Source of the DNA: Clostridium sp. KNHs214
GTDB lineage: Bacteria > Bacillota > Clostridia > Clostridiales > Clostridiaceae
Direction of reading: 5' to 3'
NCBI RefSeq assembly: GCF_000744935.1
Contig: NZ_JQMW01000009.1
Span: forward strand, 62,001 to 126,000
Length of the DNA: 64,000 nucleotides
Every line of letters begins with the position of its first letter. Within the stretch, counting starts at the first letter, position 1. The translations under genes and the position numbers were made by a program. Shown here in pieces: positions 35,971 through 45,880 of this stretch. The notes below the pieces were generated by a model that was not told the origin of the DNA, did not search any database, and saw nothing but the letters and a program-made list of their open reading frames with translations.

Positions 35971-37320
35971 GTGATGATTAACATTAATAATGCTGAGTTA
36001 TGGTATGAAACATATATGGATTTAAGCACTAAGGAGAAAGATGAATATATTATGGAGACATTAAAGAAGTCGTTGTCTGAAGAGTTTGTTAAAGAAATAG
36101 ACTTTGTTGGTTTTATAATTGAATTATTTGATGATTTTATGGAAAGAAAAGATTATGAAAAAATGTTTAAAGTGTATAATGATATAGTGGAAAATAACGA
36201 AAACTTAATTAATGAAGAGTTTTATTTTATAGACAATAAATTTATAGATTATTATTTATTTAAGCAAGATAAAGAAAAATTAAATTTACATTTAAAAAGT
36301 TTTATAAACAATCCAATAGATTCAATTGATTATTTAATTCCTATGATAAACAAATTATGTTGTTACGGATATGATGATGTAGCAGTGGATATATGTGAAA
36401 AAATATATTTTTCTGTAAAGAACTCTAATAAATTATTTGGAAATGTAGAAGGTGAACTCTCAAAATTTATACTTATGTATAAAATACAGGAAATGTATAC
36501 AGAGATAAAGAAAGAAAATTTAATTAATCAAGAGAATATATTAGAATTTTTAAGAAAATATGATTTGGATATTACTAAACATTATAATATGATTGTTGAA
36601 ACATTAAAAAGTGATATGGCTAACTTTGAAATTATAAAAAGTGGAGAGTTTGAATATGATGAAAAAGAAAATATTCAAAGATTAGAATTATATTTTTGCA
36701 AGTATATGATGGATGAAAAAAATATAAGTTTTAATGTAAGTAGTGATTTATGGTACTCAGCCATAGAAAATACTGTAGAAAACCGCAAGATAAAAAATGA
36801 AGAGTATGCTTTTGATGAATATTTTTTTATTGATGATGAGAAGTATGATGAATATTTAGGAAGCCAATTTCAATTTTTATCACTTGATAGGTTAGGAGCT
36901 TTTAAAATAGGTTATGGTATTCATTATGTGTATGATTTTTTATATAAGTACAAATTAATTTCTCAAGAGGCTTATGAAAGTAGTTTACAAATTATTGAAG
37001 AAAAAAGGAAATTGGTCTTAAAGTCTATGAATGAAGAATCATGGAAATATAATTTTGTATGTATATGGAATAAGGCAGATTCTATAGATGTTAATGATTA
37101 TACTGCTGAAAAAGATTTTATAGAAAAAACATTTTATGCTAATATTGATTTTAAAAAATATATGCCAAAAGAATATATGGAATCCTTTAAAAGGATAGAA
37201 AAAAGAATAAAAGAAAAGGAACGAGAAAGTAAAACTATACGAAAAGAAATTAATATTGGTAGAAATGATCCTTGTCCATGCGGCAGTGGCAAAAAATATA
37301 AAAAATGTTGTGGAAAATAG
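35971..37320 (+). CDS. Hypothetical protein with C-terminal SEC-C zinc motif
   Basis: 449 residues. The C terminus is a clear SEC-C motif ([19 protein letters not shown]), a zinc-binding module first seen in SecA and used for protein or ribosome interactions. The remaining ~420 residues are acidic and helical, not recognised, with possible helical repeats. Start GTG/ATG at 35971-35974 after AAAGGAATGG. The next gene, 16 bases on, encodes a small membrane protein, suggesting a two-gene unit. A piece of this gene's 5' region recurs at 38950-39001. Confidence 0.75.
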   Translation: MMININNAELWYETYMDLSTKEKDEYIMETLKKSLSEEFVKEIDFVGFIIELFDDFMERKDYEKMFKVYNDIVENNENLINEEFYFIDNKFIDYYLFKQDKEKLNLHLKSFINNPIDSIDYLIPMINKLCCYGYDDVAVDICEKIYFSVKNSNKLFGNVEGELSKFILMYKIQEMYTEIKKENLINQENILEFLRKYDLDITKHYNMIVETLKSDMANFEIIKSGEFEYDEKENIQRLELYFCKYMMDEKNISFNVSSDLWYSAIENTVENRKIKNEEYAFDEYFFIDDEKYDEYLGSQFQFLSLDRLGAFKIGYGIHYVYDFLYKYKLISQEAYESSLQIIEEKRKLVLKSMNEESWKYNFVCIWNKADSIDVNDYTAEKDFIEKTFYANIDFKKYMPKEYMESFKRIEKRIKEKERESKTIRKEINIGRNDPCPCGSGKKYKKCCGK

Positions 37321-37336
37321 AAAAGGAGATGAAATT

Positions 37337-37747
37337 ATGTCAGAAGAAAAAATACAGTATGAAACAGATGATAATGAAAAGAAATATGATTTAGATGAGG
37401 AAAAAGATAATTACAGTTTCGGAGAAGAGATAGTAGCGGGAAGAGCTGTGGAAGCAGTTATGAATTTATTAGGAATTATTACATTATTAATTACAATAAT
37501 TGCGGCTATAATTTCCTTTATTAAATTTAAGTGGTTAGTTGGTTTAAGTATATTATTTTTAGGCATAGTTTTAACTTTAATAATATTTGCTATAAGCAAA
37601 ATCATTGAATTGCTTACAATTAACACAGTAAAAATGACTAGGCTTGAAGAACAACTTATGGAATTAGCTGAAGATGGCGTTGTAAGTCTGGTAATAGATT
37701 CTAATATAAAAATTCCTAACAGAGAAGCTAGAAGAAAGAAAAAGTAG
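37337..37747 (+). CDS. Small two-helix membrane protein, partner of SEC-C protein
   Basis: 136 residues: acidic N-terminal tail (SEEKIQYETDDNEKKYDLDEE), two adjoining membrane helices (~45-95), then a helical C-terminal cytoplasmic segment with a basic end (NREARRKKK). AAAAGGAGATG precedes the ATG at 37337; codons further upstream in this frame overlap the SEC-C gene and are not used. Not recognised; probably cotranscribed with 35971-37320. Confidence 0.7.
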   Translation: MSEEKIQYETDDNEKKYDLDEEKDNYSFGEEIVAGRAVEAVMNLLGIITLLITIIAAIISFIKFKWLVGLSILFLGIVLTLIIFAISKIIELLTINTVKMTRLEEQLMELAEDGVVSLVIDSNIKIPNREARRKKK

Positions 37748-37856
37748 AGCGAGTTTCTAAGCTACTTTAAATAACAAAGAAAAAATTTATGGATAAGTAT
37801 AATTAATACAAAATATGTGAAAATGGAATTTGCTAAATAAAAAGTGAAAGGTGAGA

Positions 37857-38282
37857 ATGAATTTGTATATTAACGAAACTAATATAGAAGTACGATATGT
37901 GGAAACTGATAAAATGGGCATTGTTCATCATTCCAATTATTATGCGTGGTTTGAAGTTGGAAGAGGTGCCTTTATAAAAGGTGCAGATATGACTTACAGG
38001 GACATGGAAAACTATGGTGTTATGCTTCCTGTATTAGAAAGTGGCTGCAAATACATAGAGGGAGCAAAGTATGAGGATGAGCTAATAATACAAACCTGGA
38101 TTGAAGAAATGAATGGAGCAAAATTAGTATTTAACTATAATGTTATAAGAAAAGAAGACAGTAAAATTATAGCAAAAGGGAGCACCAAACATGCCTTTGT
38201 AAACAGCGATTTTAGAATTATCAACATTAAAAAGAAAATGCCAGAGTTATGGAATAAATTAGAGAAACTTTATGTGAAGTAA
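37857..38282 (+). CDS. Acyl-CoA thioesterase, YbgC/4HBT family
   Basis: 141-residue single hot-dog domain. IEVRYVETDKMGIVHHSNYYAWFEVGR is the family active-site region with catalytic Asp in the TDxMGxVHHxxY signature. It hydrolyses acyl-CoA thioesters; chain preference unknown. AAAGGTGAG lies before the ATG at 37857. A hairpin (38294-38329) terminates it and the convergent MazG-like gene. Confidence 0.88.
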   Translation: MNLYINETNIEVRYVETDKMGIVHHSNYYAWFEVGRGAFIKGADMTYRDMENYGVMLPVLESGCKYIEGAKYEDELIIQTWIEEMNGAKLVFNYNVIRKEDSKIIAKGSTKHAFVNSDFRIINIKKKMPELWNKLEKLYVK

Positions 38283-38293
38283 AGAAAACAGGG

Positions 38294-38329
38294 GCAGTTA
38301 ACAAGTTTTATGAAAAATTTGTTAACTGT
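38294..38329. terminator. Bidirectional terminator
   Basis: CAGTTAACAA / TTGTTAACTG arms around a ~13-base loop between the convergent thioesterase and MazG-like genes; the same hairpin is duplicated at 35131-35176. Confidence 0.75.
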
Positions 38330-38333
38330 CATT

Positions 38334-38645
38334 TTAATCGTAAACTTTTTCCAATATTATATTCTCATCGAAGCCACCGCGTTCACTTCTCTTATGGTAG
38401 CATTTATCCAAAAGATCCTTCTCAGAATAGCCTAAATTTTTACTAAGGGAAAATATAACTTCCATAATATCTGCCAGCTCTTCTAAGTTCTTATCAGTAT
38501 GAAATTCTAAAACTTCCTCATCCAGCTTTTTTTCTAAAAGAGACAAAGCTTCCTTAGAATCTGCAATGTGAATATGGCATTTTCTACCGGAATTTTTGAT
38601 TATTTCAGGTATTTTATCTCGTACAAGTTTGTTGTATTCTTTCAT
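38334..38645 (-). CDS. MazG-like nucleotide pyrophosphohydrolase
   Basis: 103 residues with YNKLVRDKIPEIIKNSG, then EKKLDEEVLEF and NLEELADIMEVIFSL. The acidic residues of these two helices form the all-alpha NTP-PPase metal site of the MazG/HisE superfamily. Likely house-cleaning of non-standard nucleotides. AGGAGG precedes the ATG. A truncated duplicate lies at 35178-35328. Confidence 0.88.
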   Translation of the reverse strand: MKEYNKLVRDKIPEIIKNSGRKCHIHIADSKEALSLLEKKLDEEVLEFHTDKNLEELADIMEVIFSLSKNLGYSEKDLLDKCYHKRSERGGFDENIILEKVYD

Positions 38646-38649
38646 GAAA

Positions 38650-39001
38650 AAACCTCCTAATATTTATCTAGTATATATTTCGTGGTTACATATAATAATG
38701 AGCAGATATTCTAATAAATAAGAATTTAATGGTAGCTATACCCATAGATAATAATTTTTAAGATTAAGATGAATAAAAGATATAATCTCAAACTTAAAGT
38801 TTATATATATAATATTATAATATTATAATATTAATTTTTAAATAAGAAAATGTAATTAATGATTTTACTAGAACTTTCATGTGAAATCTATGGTTATAGT
38901 AAAAATACATTGAGAAAAACTTATAAAAAAGTTAGTATTATAGAAGAAAAACATTATGAAAAAATATTTAAAATGTATAATGATATAGTTGAAAATAACG
39001 A
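38650..39001. repeat. Second copy of a duplicated segment, with deletions
   Basis: Matches 35330-35350 plus 35666-35870 (shared runs such as GATTTTACTAGAACTTT and AAAATACATTGAGAAA). It then jumps to a match with 36142-36195 inside the SEC-C gene (TGTATAATGATATAGT). It contains no gene of its own and carries the uninterrupted insertion site of the element at 35351. Confidence 0.8.
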
Positions 39002-39249
39002 AAATAAAAATCACCGTTGATGGATATGAGGTAAAAGAAAAGCCATGTTGCTTTTTAGCTGAAAATGGTGCTTGTAAAATTGAAAAGTGTAAACCGGAAG
39101 AATGCAGAGAATATCCATTTACAAATAGTCTAGATAGATTGTTTAGCTTGCTTAGTATAGTTAGTTTTGCAAGTGTTTGCCCTGTAGTATTTGAAATGCT
39201 GGAAAGATTGAAGGGGATTTATGGGTTTAGGTGGAGAGGACGTTATTAG
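38989..39249 (+). pseudogene. 5'-truncated YkgJ-type Cys-cluster protein
   Basis: The 3' part encodes a Cys-rich segment (KPCCFLAENGACKIEKCKPEECREYPF) typical of the zinc/iron-chelating YkgJ family, followed by a C-terminal tail. The N-terminal Cys residues of the family are missing, and the first codons come from the end of the duplicated SEC-C segment. Only a TTG is available as start, with no SD. Probably a relic joined by the duplication break. Confidence 0.7.
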
Positions 39250-39545
39250 GTTAGATAGACATGGAATGAAAGTTTGAAATTAAATAATTATATACAAAAT
39301 TCTATAATAAATTAGAAAACTATTAGTAATCTTAATGAAGCGTATTGGTAAATATATAATGATAGTACGTTTTTTTATAATTTTAGCAAATAGAAAGAAA
39401 ACTGGGTAATATTGTGGTAGAATTTATTTGGAAGGGATCTCATTTGGAATACCCTTTAATTTGAAATTATTGATTACAATGTTCAATAGTTAATTATTAG
39501 TGAATGTATAAATATATATTAAAATTCTAAGGAGACATTTGATTT

Positions 39546-41789
39546 ATGAACAAAGATAACATAAAGCTTAGAAGTATTGCCGAGGAGTTATTTGTAGATA
39601 TATTTGGAGAAACCTTTGGGGAGGAGAATACAAAATATCTTTTTATTCAATATCCTGTGGTGGATATATACGGCAATCATAGATATATTGACTTTGCTTT
39701 AGAAAGTGAAGGAGAGAAAATTGCCATTGAAATAGATGGTGGAACTTATCACGATCCTTCAAAAATTTCTACAAATAAATATTATGATGATTTACTTAAA
39801 CAAAATAGTTTAGTATATGGAAATTGGAAGGTATATAGATGGCCCTATAAAATTCTTTTGGAGCAAAGGGAAAGAGTTAAGGACGAGCTTTTAACTTTTC
39901 TAGGAGAGCTTCCAATGTTCATGGAAAATGAAGATTTTCTTCCAGAGCAAAAGGGAAGGACATTTATATTAAAGGATCATCAAAAGGAAGCTTTGGAGAG
40001 TCTTGAAGATATGAGAGAAAAGGGAGAAACCATAGCGCTTTTGTATCATGCTACAGGTACTGGGAAAACGATTACAGCAGTGTCGGATGCTAAAAAGGTT
40101 GGAAAAAAGACTTTATTTTTGGCGCATACTAAAGAACTTATCGGACAAGCTGAAAAAGCCTTTGGAGAGGTATGGGGAGAAGTGGCTTGTGGAACATTTA
40201 CAGGAGATGTTAAGGAAAAAGATAAACAAGTGGTGTGTGCTACGGTGCAAAGTATAAATGGAAACTTAGAAGAATTTAACAGAGAAGATTTTGGATATAT
40301 AATTGTGGATGAAGCCCATCATGGCAGTGCTGAGACTTACAGAAAAATTTTAAGATACTTTAAGCCGCAATTTATATTAGGACTTACAGCTACTCCTGAG
40401 AGAAGTGATGGAGAAGAAATATTAAGTATATTTAAAAATGTAGCTCATAGATTGGATTTAAAAAAGGCCGTAGAACTTGGCGAATTAGTACCTATAAGAT
40501 GTATTAGGGTAAAAACTAATGTAGATATAAGGGATGTGAGAATTCATGGAATAAAATATAACACTCAGGACTTGGAAAGCAAGTTATTTATACCAGAGAG
40601 AAATAAACTTATTGTAGATACTTATTTAAAATTTGCAAAAGGAAAGCAGACAGTGGTTTTTTGCGCCAGTGTAGCCCATGCAGAAGAAATAGCAAACTTA
40701 TTTAAAAAGTCAGGGGTAAGGGCAGAAGCGGTTTCTGGAAGATTAAATTCTAAAAAACGTGAAAGAATTTTAAAAAGCTATGAAAAGGGAGAAATAAATG
40801 TATTATGTGCCTGTGACTTATTAAATGAAGGATGGGATAGCCCTAAAACAGAAGTCCTATTCATGGCTAGACCTACCATGTCAAAAACCATATATATGCA
40901 GCAGCTAGGTAGAGGTACTAGAAAAAGTGAAGGCAAAGAATATTTGATGGTATTTGACTTTATTGACAATGCAGGTTTATTTAACATGCCTTATTCCTTA
41001 CATAGAATGTTTAACATAGAAAAATATATCCCTGGTAGTTTAGTTCTGGCAAAGGACAAGAATAAAAGAATGGAAGAGCAGATGCTTTTAAGAGGCGAAA
41101 AACCAGAAGCAATACTAGATTTTCCAGTAGATGTTACAGATTACGAGTTAGTAGATTTATTTAATTGGCAAGAAAAAGTTAAGGGAATGATTTCACAGCT
41201 AGAATTTGTGAGAATGGTTGACGTACAAAGTGAAACTTTAAACAGATACATAAAAGAGGGAAAAATTCAGGCGGATTTAGAAGTACCTATGGGCAGCAAA
41301 ACTGTAAGATATTTTAATGAGGATACAGTGAATAAATATGCCAAAGAATTTGGTTGGGACATAATAAATGCATCCAACATGAAAGAGAAGTTTATGGAAA
41401 TGGTAAAAACCATGGACATGTCTTATTCTTACAAGCCAGTGCTACTAATGGCTATGCTAGAGAACGTTAATGAAAAGGGAAAGGTTCTTATAGATGATAT
41501 AGTAGATTACTTTATAGATTTTTATGAAGATAGAAAAGCAAGACACCTAGTAGTTGAAAAGAAAAACAGCCTTTACTGCAGAGAAAAATACTCCAAAACA
41601 GAAGTTAAGAGAAATATATTTGCCAATCCTTTTAAACGCTTTGAGGACATGGGATTTATGAAGAAATCCAAAGATGCAGAATATGTGGAGTTTAATTATC
41701 ATGTGTGGAAGAAGCTTTCGAGGGAGGAAAGGGTTTGGATTTGGAAATGGTGTGAGGAGAAGATTGGGGAGTATTATGGGAGAGTTTAG
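39546..41789 (+). CDS. Helicase with N-terminal PD-(D/E)XK-type nuclease domain
   Basis: 747 residues. Residues ~1-125 look like a DUF559/Vsr-type nuclease (RYIDFAL ... IAIEIDGGTYHD ... WKVYRWPYKILL). A superfamily-2 helicase follows: Walker A ATGTGKTITA (~167-175), DEAHH (~254), TATPERSDGEE, and motif VI QQLGRGTRKSEGKE (~450-463). The C-terminal ~250 residues are unassigned. Resembles type III/type I restriction motor proteins but has no methyltransferase or specificity gene beside it. It begins the defence cluster. AAGGAGAC ribosome-binding site. Confidence 0.85.
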   Translation: MNKDNIKLRSIAEELFVDIFGETFGEENTKYLFIQYPVVDIYGNHRYIDFALESEGEKIAIEIDGGTYHDPSKISTNKYYDDLLKQNSLVYGNWKVYRWPYKILLEQRERVKDELLTFLGELPMFMENEDFLPEQKGRTFILKDHQKEALESLEDMREKGETIALLYHATGTGKTITAVSDAKKVGKKTLFLAHTKELIGQAEKAFGEVWGEVACGTFTGDVKEKDKQVVCATVQSINGNLEEFNREDFGYIIVDEAHHGSAETYRKILRYFKPQFILGLTATPERSDGEEILSIFKNVAHRLDLKKAVELGELVPIRCIRVKTNVDIRDVRIHGIKYNTQDLESKLFIPERNKLIVDTYLKFAKGKQTVVFCASVAHAEEIANLFKKSGVRAEAVSGRLNSKKRERILKSYEKGEINVLCACDLLNEGWDSPKTEVLFMARPTMSKTIYMQQLGRGTRKSEGKEYLMVFDFIDNAGLFNMPYSLHRMFNIEKYIPGSLVLAKDKNKRMEEQMLLRGEKPEAILDFPVDVTDYELVDLFNWQEKVKGMISQLEFVRMVDVQSETLNRYIKEGKIQADLEVPMGSKTVRYFNEDTVNKYAKEFGWDIINASNMKEKFMEMVKTMDMSYSYKPVLLMAMLENVNEKGKVLIDDIVDYFIDFYEDRKARHLVVEKKNSLYCREKYSKTEVKRNIFANPFKRFEDMGFMKKSKDAEYVEFNYHVWKKLSREERVWIWKWCEEKIGEYYGRV

Positions 41790-42063
41790 TGTTAGCCATA
41801 AGTTTTATTAAACACCAAATTATTGTTAAATACATTTGGAGTGATTGAACTTATGTATTAACTTTCTTATCAAGTTTGCTATAAATTGGATGTTAGTAAT
41901 TACCTTAAGTTTTTTATGAATATTATAGAGTTGAAAATAATTTAGGAAAGGATGAAAGGAAAGCATTTTCTTGAACGAAATTCAAAGAAACTTTAAAAAA
42001 GAAATGAAATAGGGTCTTAAGAATGTTAAAAAGAGAGATAAAGAAAGTTATTATAAGTATCCT

Positions 42064-42699
42064 ATGCAAAATCATTTAGATAATTCTGAACAAAGGCGTA
42101 TCCGAGAAAATACTGAAAAAGTAAAAGGGTCTTTTGGAAGAATGTATAAAACATTTTTCAATACCATAATTGTTATAATTTTGATTGCTGGAATTGGAGC
42201 ATATATCCAAGGAAAGTTTAAGAATGACAAAATACTTAATACGAAAAATTATATATTACCTAATATAAATAATAGTTTGACTGCAGATGTAAAGCAACAA
42301 AGAATAATAAAATATCTTAATACAATAAATCCATATCAAGACAATATAAATGTAGATGTAAATTTACGCAATGCAGATGCGAAATCTGTTGATAAAAAAT
42401 TACTTACTTCAAAAGAGTATGTTGATAATTTAACAGTATATAAAAATAGAATAAATTCAAATTTAGTTAAAATGGAAAATGTTAATTGTCCAGAAGAATT
42501 AAATAAATATAAGGATATGCTCCTGGAGCAAAATTCAACAATGCGCTCAGCTATTGATTATGAAATTCAATATATTAATTCAAGAGATAAAGCCACTTTC
42601 AATAAAGTAGTTGAATGCTTTAAAAAGTGCAATGATATGAATAAAGAAATTTCTGATGAAATTAATGAGGTGTTGGATAGGCAGGTACTTAGATATTGA
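42064..42699 (+). CDS. Small membrane-anchored protein upstream of McrB-like operon
   Basis: 211 residues from the ATG: a basic N-terminal tail, one membrane helix (FFNTIIVIILIAGIGAYIQG, ~35-55), and a helical, probably extracellular domain ending in Cys-containing helices. No family recognised. The ATG has no SD. The same frame is open back to a TAG at 42010, and beyond that a TTG at 41971 does have an AAAGGATGAAAGGAAAG ribosome-binding region, so the true N terminus may be lost to the TAG. 86 bp separate it from the AAA+ gene, which makes a shared operon possible. Confidence 0.6.
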   Translation: MQNHLDNSEQRRIRENTEKVKGSFGRMYKTFFNTIIVIILIAGIGAYIQGKFKNDKILNTKNYILPNINNSLTADVKQQRIIKYLNTINPYQDNINVDVNLRNADAKSVDKKLLTSKEYVDNLTVYKNRINSNLVKMENVNCPEELNKYKDMLLEQNSTMRSAIDYEIQYINSRDKATFNKVVECFKKCNDMNKEISDEINEVLDRQVLRY

Positions 42700-42785
42700 G
42701 GGTATGAAATAGAGTTGTGTAGAAGTAATATGAATAATTAGAAATTATTATTTAAAAATATAAATTTTGGAAGGGTAGAGTAAAA

Positions 42786-45700
42786 ATGGATAAAGATATA
42801 TTAGAATGGATAATAAACGAAATGGATGAAAATCAGTTACAAGATATATGTAAAACTATAAAAATAAAAATACCTGGATTTAGGAGTGTTAATAAGTATC
42901 CTAAAATGCTAATTATTCCTAACTTGTTAAAAAACAAGAATAAGCTGTTTGAGTATTTAAAGGGTTTAGCAGGTATTTCAGAGACAAAGAAACAACTTAA
43001 AGATAAAGATATAATAGAAATGGAATCACTTATTAATATTAATGATAAGGAAAAAACTATTGAGCAAATTATATATTTAGTAACACAGGATGTATTAGAA
43101 TATACAAAACTTGCAAATAAAATTATTAACCAAATTAAGTATAAAAATAATACAGGAAATATGAGTACAATTAATACGGAAAATGAAAATATAGAAATTA
43201 AAAATTCAATAAAGAATGAGAAAGAAGAAGATAGTATGATGGATAATGAAAAAATGATTAATAAATATGTAGTTACAATAGAAGAAAAAAATGGTTTTTA
43301 TAATATATATCCTTTAGAAAAAATTGAAAATGATAAATTAGTAAAAGTACAAAAAGAAGATTACCCTGATTATGGTAATATAAATGTAAACCCGTGGTAT
43401 GAATTTTCAAAAAAAAATTACAATACTGAATCGCTGTTATGGATTTGTAAATTTGATCAAAAGCAATTAGATGAAAATATAATTAAAACAAAAGGTAAAT
43501 TCGATGGAGATAATAAAATTAGAACAAAATTTAAAATTGATGGTGATGAATTAATAAAGCAGAATAATATATACAAGATAATTAATGAAGGAATATATGA
43601 AATTGTGGAATTGGTTGAAGATTACACAAATTTAGAAGAAGTTATTTATAAAGATGATAAAATTTATATTAAAAACAAACCTATTTATGAAAAATTTTAC
43701 ATAAAGGATAATAATTATATGTATGGGCCATTTAGGTACGAAGAAAACATTAAAGGTGGAGGTTATTACATAGACAGAAGTAGTAATAATTATACAATAC
43801 AAAGATATTCTATAAAAGATAATAAGTCTTATATAAGTGTAAGTGAAGTAGAATTAACAAATGATTATATAAGTACTAATTTAGCATTAGTGTATTTCCA
43901 TGATAAGGAGAAATTAATAAGTGAAACAATAGATATAATGAATAAGGAAGAGTTATTAAAAAAGCTTAAAGAAACAATAAATGCTAAAAACACAAATTAT
44001 TCTAGACAGCAAATCCAAGAAATACGAAGTAACATTATAGCTATTGTAGATAATTCCTTATCTGAAGGTAGAATAAATCGCATAAAAAGTTTAATTGAAA
44101 ATACAGAAATAACAGATAAATTTATAGAAAATGATTTAACTGAGATAATAGAATTATTACTTGAGAATAAAGAAAATCGAAATGTTATTGCTAATAAAAT
44201 ACTTGAAAAGCCAGAAAATTTGAGAAAGTTGCAGAATTATGAAATAGTTCAATCTAAGATAGAAAATAAAAAAGAAGAATTAAAGAAGTTGCAGCAAAAA
44301 ATAAATGTTAGAAGACTAGAATTAGAACAAATAAATATTGAAAATAAAAATTTCACTAATAAAAATATTAATGAATTAATTGAGAAAAGTAATGAAGATG
44401 TAAAAGAAATGGAACGTAAAAGGGAAGAAATAACAGAAGATATTGAAAAATTAACAAGAAAATATAATTTATGCACTGATATTGAAAAACTTATAGAACA
44501 AAGAAAAAAATTTGAAGATGCAAAGGAAAAAGAAAAATCTAGTTACAATGCATTTCTTTTAGAAAATCAAAGAAGAAAAGAACAGGAAAAAGTAATTGAA
44601 AAAGAGATTAAAGAAAAATTAGAGAATACAACAAAACAATATACAAATATTGCTTTTGATGGAATGATTGCTAATGAAATGTTAGAATCAGCAGCTAAGT
44701 GGATTAAAGGCAAAGATATGAAAAACTTTGAAAAAGCAATAGGAGCAAAAGAAAACTTTCAAAAGGTTATGGAGGTTAAATCATTTAAAAAATATGATGT
44801 TATAGATTATATATATAACAAAATTAAACTAACTAGGAATTATAGTAGAAATGATGTAATTAATATTATGATATGTTTAAACCAGGGATTTTTAACTGTA
44901 TTTGCGGGAGAACCAGGTGTAGGTAAAACTTCTGTATGTAATATTATTGCTAATGTATTAGGTCTATCTAATAAGAATAGTGATTATAATCGTTTTACTG
45001 AAATCTCTGTAGAAAAAGGATGGACATCTAAAAGGGATTTAATAGGATATTATAATCCATTAACTAAATCTTTTGATAAAAATAACAGTTCACTTTTTAA
45101 AGCGTTTAATATATTGGATAGAGAATATAAAAATGAAATTAAAGATTTTCCTTATTATATACTACTAGATGAGGCTAATTTAAGTTCTATGGAGCACTAT
45201 TGGGCAGATTTTATGAATGTTTGTGATTTAGATAAAAAAAATAGAAGGATTAATTTGGGTGAAGATTATATTTATAGTATACCTGAAACGTTGAGATTTC
45301 TAGCAACAATAAATTATGATCATACAACAGAAACACTATCCCCTAGACTTATTGATAGGGCATGGATAATTTTACTGGAATCAAGTAATTTAGAAATAGA
45401 TAATGATGATTTAAATCTATATTGTGAGCAGGAACAAAAATTGAATGATGGTATAGTTATGTTTGATGATTTAAAAAAATGTTTTTTAGATTATTCATGT
45501 GATAGTTGGGATGAAGGAGCTGCAAGTTCAATGTATGAAGAATTGAAAGAAATTTATATAATGTTTAGAAAAAATAACATATCAGTAAGTCCAAGAATTG
45601 ACAATATGATTAAAAGATATTTAAAAGTAGGGTGTAATTTGCTTAGGGATACTAATAATGCATCACGTGAATTTGTAGCGTTAGATTATGTTGTTGCACA

Positions 45701-45866
45701 AAAATTATTACCTAAAATTAATGGTTACGGTGATAATTATGAAAAATTTTTGGAGAACTTGCAGGATAAATTTAACAAAAATAATATGATAAAATGTAAA
45801 AATATTGTAGAAAATATGATTGAAAAAGGTAAAAATAATATGCAGTATTATCAATTTTTTGCTTAA
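42786..45866 (+). CDS. McrB-like AAA+ ATPase with long coiled coil
   Basis: 1026 residues. Order: N-terminal helical domain (~1-65, ILEWIINEMDENQLQDICK ... KYPKMLIIPNLLKN); a beta-rich domain (~145-355); helical region; a strongly charged coiled coil (~490-620); then an AAA_5/McrB-type ATPase with Walker A GEPGVGKTS (~708-716), Walker B ILLDEANLS (~793) and an arginine-finger region LSPRLIDRA (~851). The McrB GTPase signature is replaced by TINYDHTTE, so ATP rather than GTP is likely. The nuclease gene follows after 14 bases. Together they form a McrBC-like restriction unit in which the coiled coil and beta domain would do the sensing. AAGGGTAGAG precedes the ATG. Confidence 0.85.
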   Translation: MDKDILEWIINEMDENQLQDICKTIKIKIPGFRSVNKYPKMLIIPNLLKNKNKLFEYLKGLAGISETKKQLKDKDIIEMESLININDKEKTIEQIIYLVTQDVLEYTKLANKIINQIKYKNNTGNMSTINTENENIEIKNSIKNEKEEDSMMDNEKMINKYVVTIEEKNGFYNIYPLEKIENDKLVKVQKEDYPDYGNINVNPWYEFSKKNYNTESLLWICKFDQKQLDENIIKTKGKFDGDNKIRTKFKIDGDELIKQNNIYKIINEGIYEIVELVEDYTNLEEVIYKDDKIYIKNKPIYEKFYIKDNNYMYGPFRYEENIKGGGYYIDRSSNNYTIQRYSIKDNKSYISVSEVELTNDYISTNLALVYFHDKEKLISETIDIMNKEELLKKLKETINAKNTNYSRQQIQEIRSNIIAIVDNSLSEGRINRIKSLIENTEITDKFIENDLTEIIELLLENKENRNVIANKILEKPENLRKLQNYEIVQSKIENKKEELKKLQQKINVRRLELEQINIENKNFTNKNINELIEKSNEDVKEMERKREEITEDIEKLTRKYNLCTDIEKLIEQRKKFEDAKEKEKSSYNAFLLENQRRKEQEKVIEKEIKEKLENTTKQYTNIAFDGMIANEMLESAAKWIKGKDMKNFEKAIGAKENFQKVMEVKSFKKYDVIDYIYNKIKLTRNYSRNDVINIMICLNQGFLTVFAGEPGVGKTSVCNIIANVLGLSNKNSDYNRFTEISVEKGWTSKRDLIGYYNPLTKSFDKNNSSLFKAFNILDREYKNEIKDFPYYILLDEANLSSMEHYWADFMNVCDLDKKNRRINLGEDYIYSIPETLRFLATINYDHTTETLSPRLIDRAWIILLESSNLEIDNDDLNLYCEQEQKLNDGIVMFDDLKKCFLDYSCDSWDEGAASSMYEELKEIYIMFRKNNISVSPRIDNMIKRYLKVGCNLLRDTNNASREFVALDYVVAQKLLPKINGYGDNYEKFLENLQDKFNKNNMIKCKNIVENMIEKGKNNMQYYQFFA

Positions 45867-45880
45867 AGAAGGTTATGAAT

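Noticed and set aside
37256-37336. N-terminal extension of the small membrane protein
   Set aside because: It overlaps the SEC-C coding end in another frame; AAAAGGAGATG points to the ATG at 37337.
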